Below are positions 11,811 through 25,954 of a stretch of 64,000 nt of DNA, piece by piece; the stretch's first letter is position 1; each line of letters opens with the position of its first letter. Origin of the DNA: Tetrahymena thermophila SB210. Taxonomy: Eukaryota > Ciliophora > Oligohymenophorea > Hymenostomatida > Tetrahymenidae. A program made the translations under genes and the position numbers. The notes beneath the pieces were generated by a model. That model saw nothing but the letters and a program-made list of their open reading frames with translations. It made no database searches and was not told the origin of the DNA. The stretch is from positions 1,407 through 65,406 of the forward strand of contig NW_002476369.1 of NCBI RefSeq assembly GCF_000189635.1, read 5' to 3'.

Positions 11811-14240
11811 ATGGGATAGAATTAATTAAAATCAAAAAAGTCCATAGAATTTTATTAATAATTAGTAAACGGAATATCAGAATAGATCCCCGAGGATTGT
11901 CAGATACAAAAGCATGGTTTGAAAGAAATAATCAAATTGATCCTCAACCAGAAAAAATAATTCTAAAATTTCGAGTACTTAAACAGCGGTGCTTATGCCC
12001 TAGTCTTGAAGGCTCAAAACATTAAGAGTAATCGCATGGTTGCCCTTAAATTCTTAACATGTACTAGCAAAGAGGGTTTGAAAGGCATCGAATCTTTGAA
12101 AAAAGAATATGAATTGCTTCAGAAATTCAGCTAATCTGATTTTTTGGTAAATGTCTATGATTGCTTCTATCTAATGGATGAAGATGTAGAAGTGGATAAA
12201 AATGGAAATAAAAAACCCAAAGAGAAGTCCTTTTTTGTGACGGAAATGGAGCTTTGCGAATGTATTTAAAATATTATTTTTCCTCCATTTTTTTCACCCC
12301 CAATTTTTAAAAAAATATGCATGAAAAAGCTAAAAAAATATAATGCTATTTTATTTTTTACATCATTTATGATTATTGAAGTTCCTCCATTTTAAAAAAG
12401 TCAAATTCATATTTATTTTTTCTAAGTCTTTTTGGATTTGATTACTTTTGAAGTAGAAATAGATTTGTGTTAAGCTAATTTATTTAATTTGGTAGCTAAC
12501 TATAATAGAAATTATTTATTTTATAAAAATTTATTATTTTTAATTTTTTAATTACTCCCCAAAAAAAAGTATCTTTAAATAAATTTCTATTGAATTTTAG
12601 AAGGTTTCTAAATTAAATGTTCTAGAAGATTAGTTAATCGAAATTTTATAATCTATTAACCCCATATTATAATTCTAAATTAAATTTTATAATGCATTTT
12701 TTAATAATTAACAAAATTTTATGAATAAAGTTTTTATAATTTAAATTAAATAAATATCTCATTAATAAATTTTTTAAATAATCATTTTTATTTTTGTCAA
12801 TAAACTTTATTTTTTTAAAATTATTAGAATTATTAAAATATAATAATTTAATTTTTTTAATTTAAATTATTGATTAAAAAATTATATTTTAATGGTTAAT
12901 TAGAATTAATTAATCGAAAATAAATTTTTAGTTAAATTAGATTAAAATTGTTTAATTTAAAAATTAATTAAAATTAAATTTTTAGTACATTAGATTATAA
13001 AATTATAAAATAAAAATTTCAAAATCTAATAAATAAGAAAATTTATTTATTTTTAAGAAGCTTTTATTTATTTTAAATTAAATTAAATTTAATAAAAAAT
13101 AAATTATTTAGTAATATAATGAACAAAATTAGTTTAAATTATCGAATTTAATTGATTATTATTTTTAATTTAGAAAGACTTTTAAATTAAAATATGTTTT
13201 TAAATTTATAGAGAGCAAATTTTAAAAATATTTTTTTTTAATTTAATAACTATTAAAAGATATTTGTTTTAATTTTGTAAATAGAAAATCTTAAACAGCT
13301 CTTCGATTATTTAAGAAACACATAACTTCCATCTCAAGAAATAAAGGAAATAATAGCTATTCAAATGTTAGAAGGATTAAATACCCTCCATACCAAAAAT
13401 ATCATGCACAGAGACATCAAGCCTCATAATTTCCTAGTTTGTCCTTCTCAAACTTATGGATTTACAATCAAAATCTGTAAAAAATTTTATTATTTACAAA
13501 ATTTATCAACTAAAAAAATTATTGATACAAGGTGATTTGGGATTTGCATCTGCAATAACAAAATCGAAAACCCATTACCCATCAAAGGTAAACATCAAAA
13601 TATTATTTAAAATTAATCTTAGATTATTTTAATCTATAGAAAGGAACTGAAGCTTACTTCGCTCCAGAGGTAGAAAATGGAGAATCCAGAATTCAGGTTT
13701 TTAAACAAAACTAATCTTTCAATTTTTAATTTAATTTTAATGTTTAAAGTCGGACCTCTTTTCTCTAGGACTAGTATTACTTGAGCTAGATAATCTAAAT
13801 GTTCTAAATCAAAATTGGATTGGCTTTGAAATAAAAAGAGAGATATATTAAGGAGAAGGAATAGCTTCGAAATATTAGATTGATAGAAATTCTAATATTT
13901 ATAAAATAGTCGAGATTTGCTTAAAACCAAATTATTTGGAAAGGACAACTTCAGGAGACCTACTTTCTGAACTTATTAAACTTCATGGAAAACCACTGAA
14001 ATTCACACTATCATCTATGATATTAGAAGTAATGAAAATATTTACTAATTTTTTTTGGCTAATATAATTAACTAACCATTTAATTCAAAATATTTAATGC
14101 AATGCTAAACTTTGCTTCTTGATAATAAAAGTCAATTTAATAAAATTTTTGATCTTCAGATTGTATTGGAAAATATCGGATCCGAACTGCTCAGCCCTGC
14201 TTGTAATAGAGAATAAACATTAATTATTTTTTTTTATTGA
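11811..14240 (+). CDS. Protein kinase domain A, upstream of the LRR locus 2 kinase
   Basis: Exons 11811-12261, 13285-13476, 13532-13587, 13640-13696, 13750-14028 and 14160 onward join in phase with GT..AG introns; the first intron is unusually long at 1,023 nt. The ATG at 11811 opens the frame. Kinase landmarks in order are the Gly loop LNSGAYALVLKA, the VAIK-like lysine (VALKFL), HRDIKPHN, DLG in place of DFG (IKICDLGFA), APE (YFAPEVENG) and subdomain IX SDLFSLGLVLLELD. All core catalytic residues are present, so it is probably active. If exon 6 is read through, the ORF stops at TGA 14238-14240. If instead a GTAATA donor at 14203 joins 14263, the product continues into kinase B as one two-kinase LRR protein. 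I slightly favour the joined model because kinase B has no convincing start of its own. Confidence 0.75.
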
Positions 14241-14262
14241 TAGGAACAAATTCCGTAGTAAG

Positions 14263-17200
14263 CATAATAAATATTCAATCAAATTAATGAACTTGAAAAA
14301 AAGAAAGTAAAAATATAATAATATTTATATTTTACATTCCAAATAATTAATTTTATGATTTTCATAATAATCTTTTCTAAGCAAACTTAATTTGAGAAGG
14401 ATGCACAAATCTTGATTGATAACACAGATTCAAGAATAATGAAAAGAGATACTAATCAACAATTTACAAAAGTAGAAATTCTATCCAAGTTATTAAAAAG
14501 TCTATATGAAGAAAAGAAATATGCAAAAAATTTCCAAATTCTTAATTTTGGAAGCTTTGGTATGGTATTATCTACTAAAAAAGTTAAGTTCAACAACAAG
14601 GAAATAGTATTAAAAATACAAAAGATAGTAAACGAGCAAGAAATTTAAAATGAAATTAGAATAATGTAATAATTAAAAACACCTTTAGTTGTTTAGCTGT
14701 ATGACAATTATGTCATAGAATAAGCTACAGCACCTGAAAGATATGTGGTTTTTGAATTAGAAAAGTGTTCATGTAAATTTTTAAATAACAATTTATAACA
14801 TTGCAAATATTTTAATTTTTTATTCAATTAAATTTAAGTATTAAATATACCACTTAATGTATTTTAGTACATATTAGGCTAAGATAACCAATAATAAGCT
14901 ACAAATTTATTGTTGAGGTTATAATATCTATAATAATTTTATCATATTATTTATTGTAAAAAAGGCTCACTTTAGGAATATCTAGAAAGATAAGGAAAAG
15001 AAAAAGAGTTTAGTGATGAAGAAAAATTGGATATTGCAATCCAAGTAATTGACTCTGTCAATTATATTCATTGTTTTAATATTATTCATAGAGATATTAA
15101 ACCTGACAATTTTTTGGTTTGTTTGGATGGCAATCAACTTGAAATCAAACTATGTAATTTATCCTGATATTTTTTAATTTTTAAAAACAATTTAATCATT
15201 TTAATATTAGGCGATTTTGGATTATCAGCTTAACTTGAATAAAATTGTGAATAAATTGAAACTTTAGATGTAAGTCATTTTAGTTAATATACAATTAATT
15301 ATCAAGAAATTTTAATATATTTTTAGATGGTAGGAAATTGGGCGTACATGGCACCTGAAATTTTAGCTAAAAATGATGATTAAAATAAGATATACTCTAA
15401 AAAAGTAACTATTGTTATAACTACTTCTTAATATATACAAATAAATTTTTGTTTTAAGTCGGATTCTTATTCAGTTGGCTTACTACTATCTTTGCTTGAC
15501 AATTACTTAATTTTGAAAGAATAAACAGGAGCTACTTTCATGAATATGACTTCAAAATAATATGAAGAGCCTTTCAAAAAATAAAAAATAAATATTAAGG
15601 AAAACACTGAAATATTTAAATTTATTAAACAATTAGTTGTTTGGGAAAGAGTCAAGAGGGATTCTCTTTCTATTATTGTTGAATAGAATTCAAACAAATT
15701 CAAATCAAACTAAAATGATATGAAATAAATTATATCATAACATTATTTAGGTCCTTTAAAAAATGTTGAGGCTATAAACATTGGATCTATTGCTCCATTA
15801 CTTACTTAAAATTAGATTCAAATTTAGGATATCAAGTAAATAAAAATAAATCGTATGGAGAATTTGCATAAAATTAGAGAATTTCAAAATATCGAAATAA
15901 ATTTAAGGTAATTATATTAAAATTAAATATCCACAAATTATTATTTAAGAATTCAAATACAATATTTAATTATTAAAAGTTAAAAACTTTTAAATTAAAG
16001 ATAAAATTATTATCTATTAATACAATCTACAATAAAAAAAATAGACTTTATTATTTAATTAATAATAAAATCTATTGAGGTGATAAGTAAAATTTTCAAA
16101 AATATTTCAAATGCAAAAAATTGCCTATAGTTAAAAAATAATTAAAATAATTTCATAAATATTAAAATATAACCCACCAATTAAAAACTTAATAAAATGA
16201 AAATTGGTAAGTAAAGCTTGATTTTAGATTTACCTTATAAAAATTCTCTCATTGATAATACTGTTTTTAATTTATTAACTTGCTTATTTACTTACTCATC
16301 ACAACACAACTAAAATAATAACAAAAGACAAAGTTTTTTTTACTATCTTTTCTCCTCCATTTTTATTTATTTAATTCGTTATTCTTTCTTATATTAAAGT
16401 GAGAATAACATTGGTGATGAGGGTTCAAAAGAATTATGCACAGGAATAGCATAGTGTAAGAATATCACAACTTTGACGCTTAATTTAAAGTAAAAATTAA
16501 ATTAATTGATTGATTGATAAACTAATAATTGAGAATTGATTATTTTAAGCTTTTGGCTTAGTTATTAGCTAATTAAGCCAGCTTGTCATTTATTAACTAG
16601 CTTGCTTATTTACTTACTAACCAAATAAAATATAACTAATTTTTTACTTATACATCACAACACAACTAAAATATTAATAAAAGCCATCGTTTTTTTACCA
16701 CGCTTTCTCCTCCATATTTATTTATTTAATTCGTTATTTATTCCTATATTTAAAGTAAGAATAATATTGGTGCATTGGGTTCAAAAGAATTAGGCAAAAG
16801 AATAGCAAAGTGCAAAAATATCACAACTTTGATGCTTAATTTAAAGTAAAAATTAAATTTATTGATTGATAAATTAATAATTGAGAATTGATTATTTTAA
16901 GCTTTTGACTTAGTTATTAGCTTGTCATTTATTAACTAACTTGCTTATTTACTTACTAACCAAATAAAATATAACGAATTTATTTATTTACTCATGACAA
17001 CATAACTAAAATACTAACGAAAGCCATCGTTTTTTTACTATACATTCTCCACCATTTTTATTTATTTAATTCGTTATTCTTTCTTATATTTAAAGTGATA
17101 ATAATATTGGTGATGAGGGTACAAAAGATTTAGGCACAGAAATAGCCTAGTGCAATAATATCACAACTTTGACGCTTAATTTAGTGTAAAAATTTAATTT

Positions 17201-20200
17201 ATTGATTGATTGATAAACTAATAATTGAGAATTGATTATTTTAAGCTTTTGACTTAGTTATTAGCTAATTAAGCCAACTTGTCATTTATTAACTAACTTG
17301 CTTATTTACTTACTAACCAAATAAAATATAACTAATTTCTCTACTTACTTATCACAACACAACTAAAATACTAACCAAAGTCATTGTTTTTTTACCATCC
17401 TTTCTCCTCCATATTTATTTATTTAATTCGTTATTTATTCTTATATTTAAAGTAGGAGTAAAATTGGTGCATTGGGTTCAAAACAATTAGGTAAAGGAAT
17501 AGCAAAGTGCAAAAATATCACAACTTTGACGCTTAATTTAAAGTAAAAATTAAATTTATTGATTGATAAATTAATAATTGAGAATTGATTATTTTAAGCT
17601 TTTGACTTAGTTATTAGCTTCTCATTTATTAACTAACTTGCTTATTTACTTACTAACCAAATAAAATATAACTAATTTCTTTACTTATACATCACAACAC
17701 AACTAAAATATTAATAAAAGCCATCATTTTTTTACCATGCTTTCTCCTCCATATTTATTTATTTAATTCGTTATTTATTCCTATATTTAAAGTGAGAATA
17801 ATATTGGTGCATAGGGTGCAAATGATTTAGGCACAGGAATAGCCTAGTGCAAGAATATCACAACTTTGACGCTTAATTTAAAGTAAAAATTAAATTTATT
17901 GATTGATAAATTAATAATTGAGAATTGATTATTTTAAGCATTTGACTTAGTTATTAGCTAATTAAGCCAGCTTGTCATTTATTAACTAACTTGCTTATTT
18001 ACTTACTAACCAAATAAAATATAACGAATTTATTTACTTACTCATCACAACATAACTAAAATACTAATGAAAGCCATCGTTTTTTTACTATAAATTCTCC
18101 TCCATTTTTATTTATTTAATTCGTTATTCTTTCTTATATTTAAAGTGAGAATAACATTGGTGATGAGGGTTCAAAAAATTTAGGTAAAAGTATAACCTTG
18201 TGCAAGAATATCACAACTTTGACGCTTAATTTAAGGTAAAAATTAAATTTATTGATTGATAAACTAATAATTGAGAATTGAAATTGATTATTTAAAGCTT
18301 TTGACTTAGTTATTAGCTAATTAAGCCAGCTTCTCATTTATTAACTAACTTGCTTATTTACTTACTAACCAAATAAAATATACTAATTTCTTTACTTACT
18401 TATCACAAAACAACTAAAATACTAACCAAAGTCATTGTTTTTTTACCATCCTTTCTCCTCCATATTTATTTATTTAATTCGTTATTTATTCTTATATTTA
18501 AAGTCAGAATAATATTGGTGCATTGGGTTCAAAAAAATTAGGCACATAAATAACAGAGTGCAATAATATCACAACTTTGATGCTTAGTTTAAGGTAAAAA
18601 TTTAATTTATTGATTGATAAACTAATAATTGAGAATTTATTATTTTAAGCTTTTGACTTAGTTATTAGCTAATTAAGCCAGCTTGTCATTTAAAACTAAC
18701 TTTCTTATTTACTAACTTACTAACCAAATAAATTATAACAAATTTCTTTACTTACTCATCACAACATAACTAAAATACTAATGAAAGCCATCGTTTTTTT
18801 ACTATCCATTCTCCTCCATTTTTATTTATTTAATTCATTATTCTTTCTTATATTTAAAGTTACAATAATATTGGTGATGAGGGTACAAAAGATTTAGGCA
18901 CAAGAATAGCCTAGTGCAATAATATCACAACTTTGACGCTTAATTTAAGGTAAAAATTAAATTTATTGTTTGATAAACTAATAATTGAGAATTGATTATT
19001 TAAAGCTTTTGACTTATTATTAGCTAATTAAGCCAGCTTGTCATTTATTAACTAGCTTGCTTATTTACTTACTAACCAAATAAAATATAACGAATTTATT
19101 TACTTATTCATCACAATACAACTAAAATAATAACCAAAGTCATTGTTTTTTTACCATCCTTTCTCCTCCATATTTATTTAATTCATTATTTATTCTTATA
19201 TTTAAAGTGATAATAAAATTGGTGCATTATGTGCAAAAGATTTAGGGACAAGTATAGCCTTGTGCAAAAATATCACAACTTTGACTCTTAATTTAAGGTA
19301 AAAATTAAATTTATTGATTGGTAAACAAATAATTGAGAATTTATTAATTTAAAGTTTTTTTGACTTATTTATCAGTCAATTAAGCTAGCTTATCATTTAC
19401 TAACTAAATAACTTGCTTATTTACTTACTTATTTATTTACTAAATAAATAAAAAAAACAAATTTCTTTATTTACTCATCACAACACAACTAAAATACTAA
19501 CTAAAGCCATCATTTTTTTACTATCTTTTTCTCCTCCATATTTATTTATTTAATTCATTATTTATTTTTTATTATATTTAAAGTTACAATAATATTGGTG
19601 ATGAGGGTATAAAAGATTTAGGCACAAATATAGTCTAATGGAAGAATATCACAAATTTGACGCTTAATTTAAAGTAAAAATTAAATTTATTGATTGATAA
19701 ACTAATAATTGAGAATTGATTATTTAAGCTTTTGACTAAGTTATAAGCTAATTAAACCAGCTTATCATTTACTATTTAACTAACTAGCTTATTTAGTTAC
19801 TTACTTATTGAACAAATAAAATATAACGAATTTTTTTACTTACTCATCACAAAGCAACTAAAATACTAACGAAAGCCATCTTTTATTTACAATTCTTTTT
19901 AAATGTTTATTTATTTAATTATTTTATTATCCTTATATTTAAAGGAGCAATAAAATTGGTGTTAAGGGTGTAAAAGATTTAGGAACAAGCATAGCTTTGT
20001 GGAAGTATATCACAGCTTTGACTCTTGATTTACAGTAAAAATTTAATTTATTGATTGATAAACTAATAATTGAGAATTGATTATTTAAGCTTTTGACTTA
20101 TTTATTAGCTAATTAAACAATCTTGCCATTTACTAACTAATATGCTTATTTACTTACTTACGAACCAAATAAAATATAAATAATTTCTTTACTTACTAAT

Positions 20201-22912
20201 CACAAATCAACTAAAATATAAACGAAAGCCATCATTTTTTACTTTCCTTTCTCCTCCATATTTATTTATTGAATTAGTTCATTTTCCTTATATTTAAAGG
20301 TCTAATAATATAGATGCATAGGGTGTAAAAGATTTAGGCACAGGAATAGCCTAGTGCGAGAAAATCACAACTTTGTAATTTATTTTAGAGTAAAAATTTA
20401 ATTTATTGATTGATTCACTAATAATTGAGAATTGATTTTTTAAGCTTTTGACTTAGTTATTAGCTAATTAAACCAGCTTATAATTTACTAACTAACTTGC
20501 TTATTTACTTACTAACCAAATAAAATATAACGAAATTCTTTACTTACTCATCACAACACAACTAAAATAATAACGAAAGCCATCGTTTTTTTACCATCCT
20601 TTCTCCTCCATATTTATTTATTTAATTCATTATTTATAATTATATGTAAAGTTATAATAATATTGGTGATGAGGGTGCAAAAGATTTAGGCACATATGTA
20701 GTCTTATGGAAGAATATCACAAATTTGACGCTTAATTTAAAGTAAAAATTAAATTTATTGATTGATAAACTAATAATTGAGAATTGATTATTTAAGCTTT
20801 TGACTTAGTTATTAGCTAATTAAACCAGCTTATCATTTACTAACTAACTATGTTTCTTATTTACTTACTTAATTACTTACTAACCAAATAAAATATAATG
20901 AATTTCTTTACTTACTCATCACAACACAACTAAAATACTAACGAAAGCCATCGTTTTTTATCATTCTTTCTCCTCCTTATTTATTTAATTATTTCATTTT
21001 CCTTATATTTAAAGGAGCAATAAAATTGGTGAGCTGGGTGTAAAAGATTTAGTAACAGGAATAGCTGAGTAGAAGAAAATCACAACTTTGACGCTTGATT
21101 TAAGGTAATAGATTAATTTATCGATTGATAAACTGATAATTGTGAATTGATTTTTTAAGCTTTTGACTTAGTTATTAGCTAATTAAACTAGCTTATCATT
21201 TACTAACTAACTTGCTTATTTAATTACTTACTTAATTACTTTCTTACTTACTAACCAAATAAATTATAACTAATTTCTTTACTTACTCATGACAACATAA
21301 CTAAAATATTAACGAACTCTATATTTATTTATTTATTTATTTAATTATTTCATTTTATTTAAAGGAGCAATAAATTTGGAGATAATGGTGTAGAAGATTT
21401 AGGAAAAGGAATAGCTAAGTCGGAGAATATCACAACTTTGACGCTTGATTTAAGGTAACAGATTAATTTATCGATTGATAAACTGATAATTTTGAATTGA
21501 TTTTTTAAGCTTTTGACTTAGTTATTAGCTAATTAAACCAGCTTATCATCTACTAACTAACTATGTTTCATATTTTACTTACTTACTAATCAAATAAAAT
21601 ATAACGAATTTCTTTACTTACTCATTACAACACAACTAAAATACTAAAGAAAGCCATCGATTTTTTACCATCCTTTCTCCTCCATATTTATTTATTTAAT
21701 TCGTTATTTATTCTTATATTTAAAGTTTCAATAATATTGGTGATAAGGGTGCAGAATATTTAGGCCCATAAATAGCCAACTGGATAAATATCTCAACTTT
21801 GACGCTGAATTTACAGTAAAAATTTAATTTATTGATTTATTGATAAACTAATAATTGAGAATTGATTTTTTAAGCTTTTGACTTAGTTAGTTATTAGTTA
21901 ATTAAACAATCTTGTCATTTACTAACTAACATACTTATTTAGTTACTTAATAACCAAATAAAATATAACAAATTTCTTTACTTACTCATCACAACACAAC
22001 TAAAATACTAACTAATACCATCGTTTTTTTACCATCCTTTCTTTCTCCTACATATTTATTTATTTAATTCGTTATTTATTCTTATATTTAAAGAGGGAAT
22101 AATATTGATAAGGGTGCATTTTTTTTAGGCACAGGAATATCCTTTAGCAAGAATATCACAACTTTGACTCTAAATTTAGTGTAAAAATAAATTTATTGAT
22201 TGATAAACTAATAATTGAGAAATGATTATTTTAAGCTTTCGAATTAGTTATTTGCTAACTAAATCAGCTTGTCATTTACTAACTAACTAACTTGCTTATT
22301 TATTTACTTACTTACTTAATTTCTAACCTAATGAAATATAGCGAATTTCTTTACTTACTCATTACAAAACAATTAAAATACTAACAAAAGTCATCGTTTT
22401 TTTATCATCCTTTCTCGTTTATATTTATTTATTTAATTAGTTCATTATCCTTATATTTAAAGGGACAATAAAATGAATGATTATGGTGTAAAATATTTAG
22501 CATAAGGAATAGGCTAATGCAAAAATATCACTACTTTGATGCTTGATTTACGGTAAAAAATTAATTTATTGTCTGATATACTAATAATTGAGAATTTATT
22601 TTTAAAGCTTTTGACTTAGTTATTAGCTAATTAAACCAGTTTATCATTTACTAGCTAGCTTGCTTATTTACATACTTAATTACTTACCTACTAACAAAAT
22701 AAAATATAACAAACTTACTCATCACAACACAAATAAAATACTAACGAAAGCCATTGTTTTTTTACAATCCTTTCTCCTCCATATTTATTTATTTAATTCG
22801 TTATTTATTCTTATATTTAAAGTTCGAATAATATTCAAGATGAAGGTGCAAATGATTTAGGCAGAGGAATAGCCTAGTGCCAGAATATCACAACTTTGAT
22901 GCTTGATTTACG
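14263..22912 (+). CDS. Kinase B plus LRR array, locus 2
   Basis: Kinase exons 14263-14306, 14382-14772, 14965-15153, 15211-15269, 15327-15404 and 15459-15907 join in phase. They encode a coiled or linker lead (QQIFNQINELEKKK), Gly loop LNFGSFGMVLS, VLK lysine, HRDIKPDN, DFG (KLCDFGLS), APE (NWAYMAPEIL) and SDSYSVGLLL. The last kinase exon ends ..NIEINLR in the phase that the first LRR exon (16400) needs; nineteen LRR exons follow to 22912. The linker resembles the sequence just before the locus 1 kinase (IPQQ..IN..L.KKK). The first in-frame ATG is 14439, but coding similarity extends upstream, so the start may instead be 11811 via kinase A. A terminal exon within 23090-23205 is possible (TGA near 23201 after NTLTAHCTH), but its acceptor is poor. 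The organisation suggests a cytoplasmic kinase controlled by an LRR ligand or partner surface. Confidence 0.8.
16400..22912 (+). repeat. LRR exon array 2: 19 tandem exon-intron units
   Basis: Exons start at 16400, 16756, 17096, 17453, 17793, 18146, 18504, 18860, 19208, 19584, 19945, 20300, 20652, 21015, 21365, 21726, 22094, 22463 and 22823. All are 90 nt except 22094-22180, which is 87 nt and lacks one Gly codon but stays in frame. No exon contains TGA in frame, and every junction codon avoids TGA. Donors are GTAAAA, or GTAATA/GTAACA at 21105 and 21455. Unit spacing is 340-376 bp. The array is more diverged than array 1, especially units 11-18. The first ten units show a five-unit higher-order order of motifs (GDEGS, GALGS, GDEGT, GAL, then again). 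The repeat family and intron core match array 1. Confidence 0.9.
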
Positions 22913-22919
22913 GTAAAAA

Positions 22920-24435
22920 TTTTAATTTATTGTTTAGTAAACTAATAATTGAGAATTGATTTTTTAAGCTTTTGACTTAGCTTTTAGCTAATTAAACCAG
23001 TTTGTCATTTAATAACTAACTAACTTGTATATTTATTTAATTACTTACTTACAAACAAAATAAAATAAAACGAATTTTTTACTTACTCATCACAACACAA
23101 CTAAAATCCTAACGAAAGCTATTTTTTTTTATAATTCTTTGAATAAAATACACTGACTGCACACTGTACACATTTGTTCAAATAAGTAGCAAATACATAT
23201 TGACTATCTTGTACAGTCACCAATATATTTTTTAAAAATAAAATAAAATAAACATCTAAAAAAATAAAATTAAACTTAAAAAATATTTGAAGTCTAAATA
23301 AAAATAACAAATTTAAAAATTTTATTGGACATATATTTTTAATATTAAGATTAAATAATTATAAATAATACAAAAATTCTAAACTTTCTTCATTATTTAT
23401 TATAAATTTAAGTCAAATACTAACAACAAACCCAATTTTAATATTTTATTAATCATAATTTAATTTCTAATAAAAAAATAAATTATATTTTAGCTATGCA
23501 GCTTATTAATATATGATTATATTATTAGATGATTTTATGAGTTTATCATAACTTCTATCATTTTATTAAAAAATTAATTAAAAAAAATAATTTTACATTT
23601 TTATGATTTTTAACTATTCTGTTTGAATTGCGAACTGTGCGGACTCTCTCTTTCAAAATGCTTAATTTTAATGTACGAAAATTTGTAAATAACATTCTGT
23701 GGACTTAAAATATAAATCCCCTTTTTATAGTTATTAGATTTAATTAAAACATAATTAAATTTTCAAAACATACTAATTTTCAATATATTTAAATAATTAA
23801 AAATTCTTAGTTGTAATCTTAGAACTGATAATATAATTATTTCTTTATTAAAAAATTTTAGATAGATTTAAAATTTTATTTGTTGAAATTATAACTTTTA
23901 ATTTTAAAGTTTAGATGAATAATAGTGTATTTAATTGGAGAATTCACTCTCAAAATAATTATAGAAGGCTGAAGTAAAATAATATTAATTAAAATTTATA
24001 AAAAATTGATTTATTTTAAATAATAAAATAGATAACTATATTTTGAAAATCAACTAAAAGTTAGTTAAGACAATCCTATAATTTAATAATTTTATAAATT
24101 AAAAAGTTTAACTCTTCATAAATATGTCTCATAAAAATATTTATTTACTAATTTTGTTTTTTTATAAATTGATTGATGATCATGTTTTGATTTATACCTA
24201 AAAATTTTGTTTAAATCCTAATCAAAAGTAAACAATCTTTGAAAATATTTTATTTTTAAAAACATAAGCTGATGTGATGAATTTATATAATTTATTACAA
24301 ATACTGTTATTTGAATCTGAAAATATCACTTTAAATATGCCAAACAAAAAAATGTATTATTTTATAAATAAAACGCTGACTGTATATCTAATTATCAATT
24401 CAAATAATTCATTCTCACACTAAATTTTAAAAAAT
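22920..24435. repeat. Duplicated 3' flank, copy 2
   Basis: Mate of 8700-10205, diverging near 24435. The small minus-strand frame at 23119-23310 matches the one in copy 1 only because the DNA is duplicated. Substitutions and indels between the copies show the duplication is not brand new. Confidence 0.8.
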
Positions 24436-25954
24436 TTTAAAAAAAAAATCTAAATTTATAGGCAACTTCTTATAAATACTTAATATTAAAATAAATTATT
24501 GCATTAATTTTAAATTTATTATTTATTTTTTTATAATTTATTTATTAATTATATAGATATTCCAATTAAATTTCAAGTAAAGTACAAGATTAGATTTTTC
24601 ATTGAAATATTTTTAAACAAAAGAGATAAATTAAAATTTCACTAAACTAATATTAAAATAGAATATTGAATATCATTAATATTATTTTATATATTTTTTG
24701 TGAGGATTACTAAAATATGACAATTAAAAAGCTAATTAATTAAGTTTAAAGTAAAATTATTAAATATAAACTTTCAAATTCTTCAATAAAATAATGATGA
24801 GTTAAAGTGAAAACTTACTTAATAAAGATATTTGATTAAAAACTTGGATTTCTTTTTGAAAAATTAAATCTTTGATTTCAAATTTTTTATTTTTTTGTTT
24901 ATTCTGGTCAAAATATATCCTTTCATTTTTTATTTTTTTAAATTTTCTTTTGATTTTTTAAATTATATTTATTATTTTAGTTAATATATGTTTTCTACTC
25001 AAGAAGTAATTATTCAAATACAGCTAATATAAGATAATTATATTTTAAAAATATCCTTCAATAAATCCTCTTTGAGATATTAGAGCAAAAAAATATTCAT
25101 TAAATTATAAGGAAAGATTATGTTAGAATTAAAATGAGAATTGAAAAAGTGATGGGAAAAATAATTAAAAAAATAGACAGTAATGATTTATTTTAATTAA
25201 AATTCATTCTATTTGTTTGATTTTTAAAATTTGTAATTTTTTTAGAGTTGTTAAATGATAAAAATAAATGCTTAATTGAGCTATTTTTTTATTAAAAATG
25301 AATATTTATTACTACAAATATTTTAATATATTGAATATAAAAACTAATAACTAAAAATCTATTCTGAAAAACAATCTAAGGTAAATAGTTGCTTTTATAT
25401 ACAAATAATTAGCTTTATAATTTGCAAAATATTAACAAAAATGAGTTTTATTTAAAAATAAGTATTAATTTATTAATAAAATTCAAAGTTAATATGCAAA
25501 TTTTTTTTATAATAAAGTAAATTACTTCTAAAATTTGCTGGTTAATAACAGAGAAAGGGTTTTTAAGCACTAAACTGATTTTTGTTAATAAAAGGGGAAT
25601 ATTGATCTATAATAAAGACCAATCTTGTTTTTTTATGGTAAAGATGAAGAAAAATTAAAATTGTAAAAGGAATTTTAAAAATAGATGAGAGGGCGGATGT
25701 TTGAATGAAAAGATTTTGAATTGATTTATGATAGAATGCCTAAATGAAAAAAAACTAACTAAAAAACAAGCAAAAAACAAATAAATAAATAGAGAAACAA
25801 ACAAAAAAATAAACAAACAAACAAGCAAAAAAATAAAAGAAAATAATAAATAAACAAATAAGCGCTATCAAAAAATAAATCAAAAATTATATTGATATTA
25901 TATCAAAAACAAAAAATAGAGAAAGGTAATTTGAGATAAAAAGTAAAAAGATTA
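24436..25954. other. Intergenic AT-rich stretch
   Basis: I see no gene. A diverged relative of the 45-nt dispersed motif (see 35964 and 57235) lies at about 24994-25030 (TACTCAAGAAGTAATTATTC..). From 25745 to 25870 the plus strand is purine- and A-rich with AAACAAACAAA-type runs, just upstream of the next gene. Confidence 0.5.
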
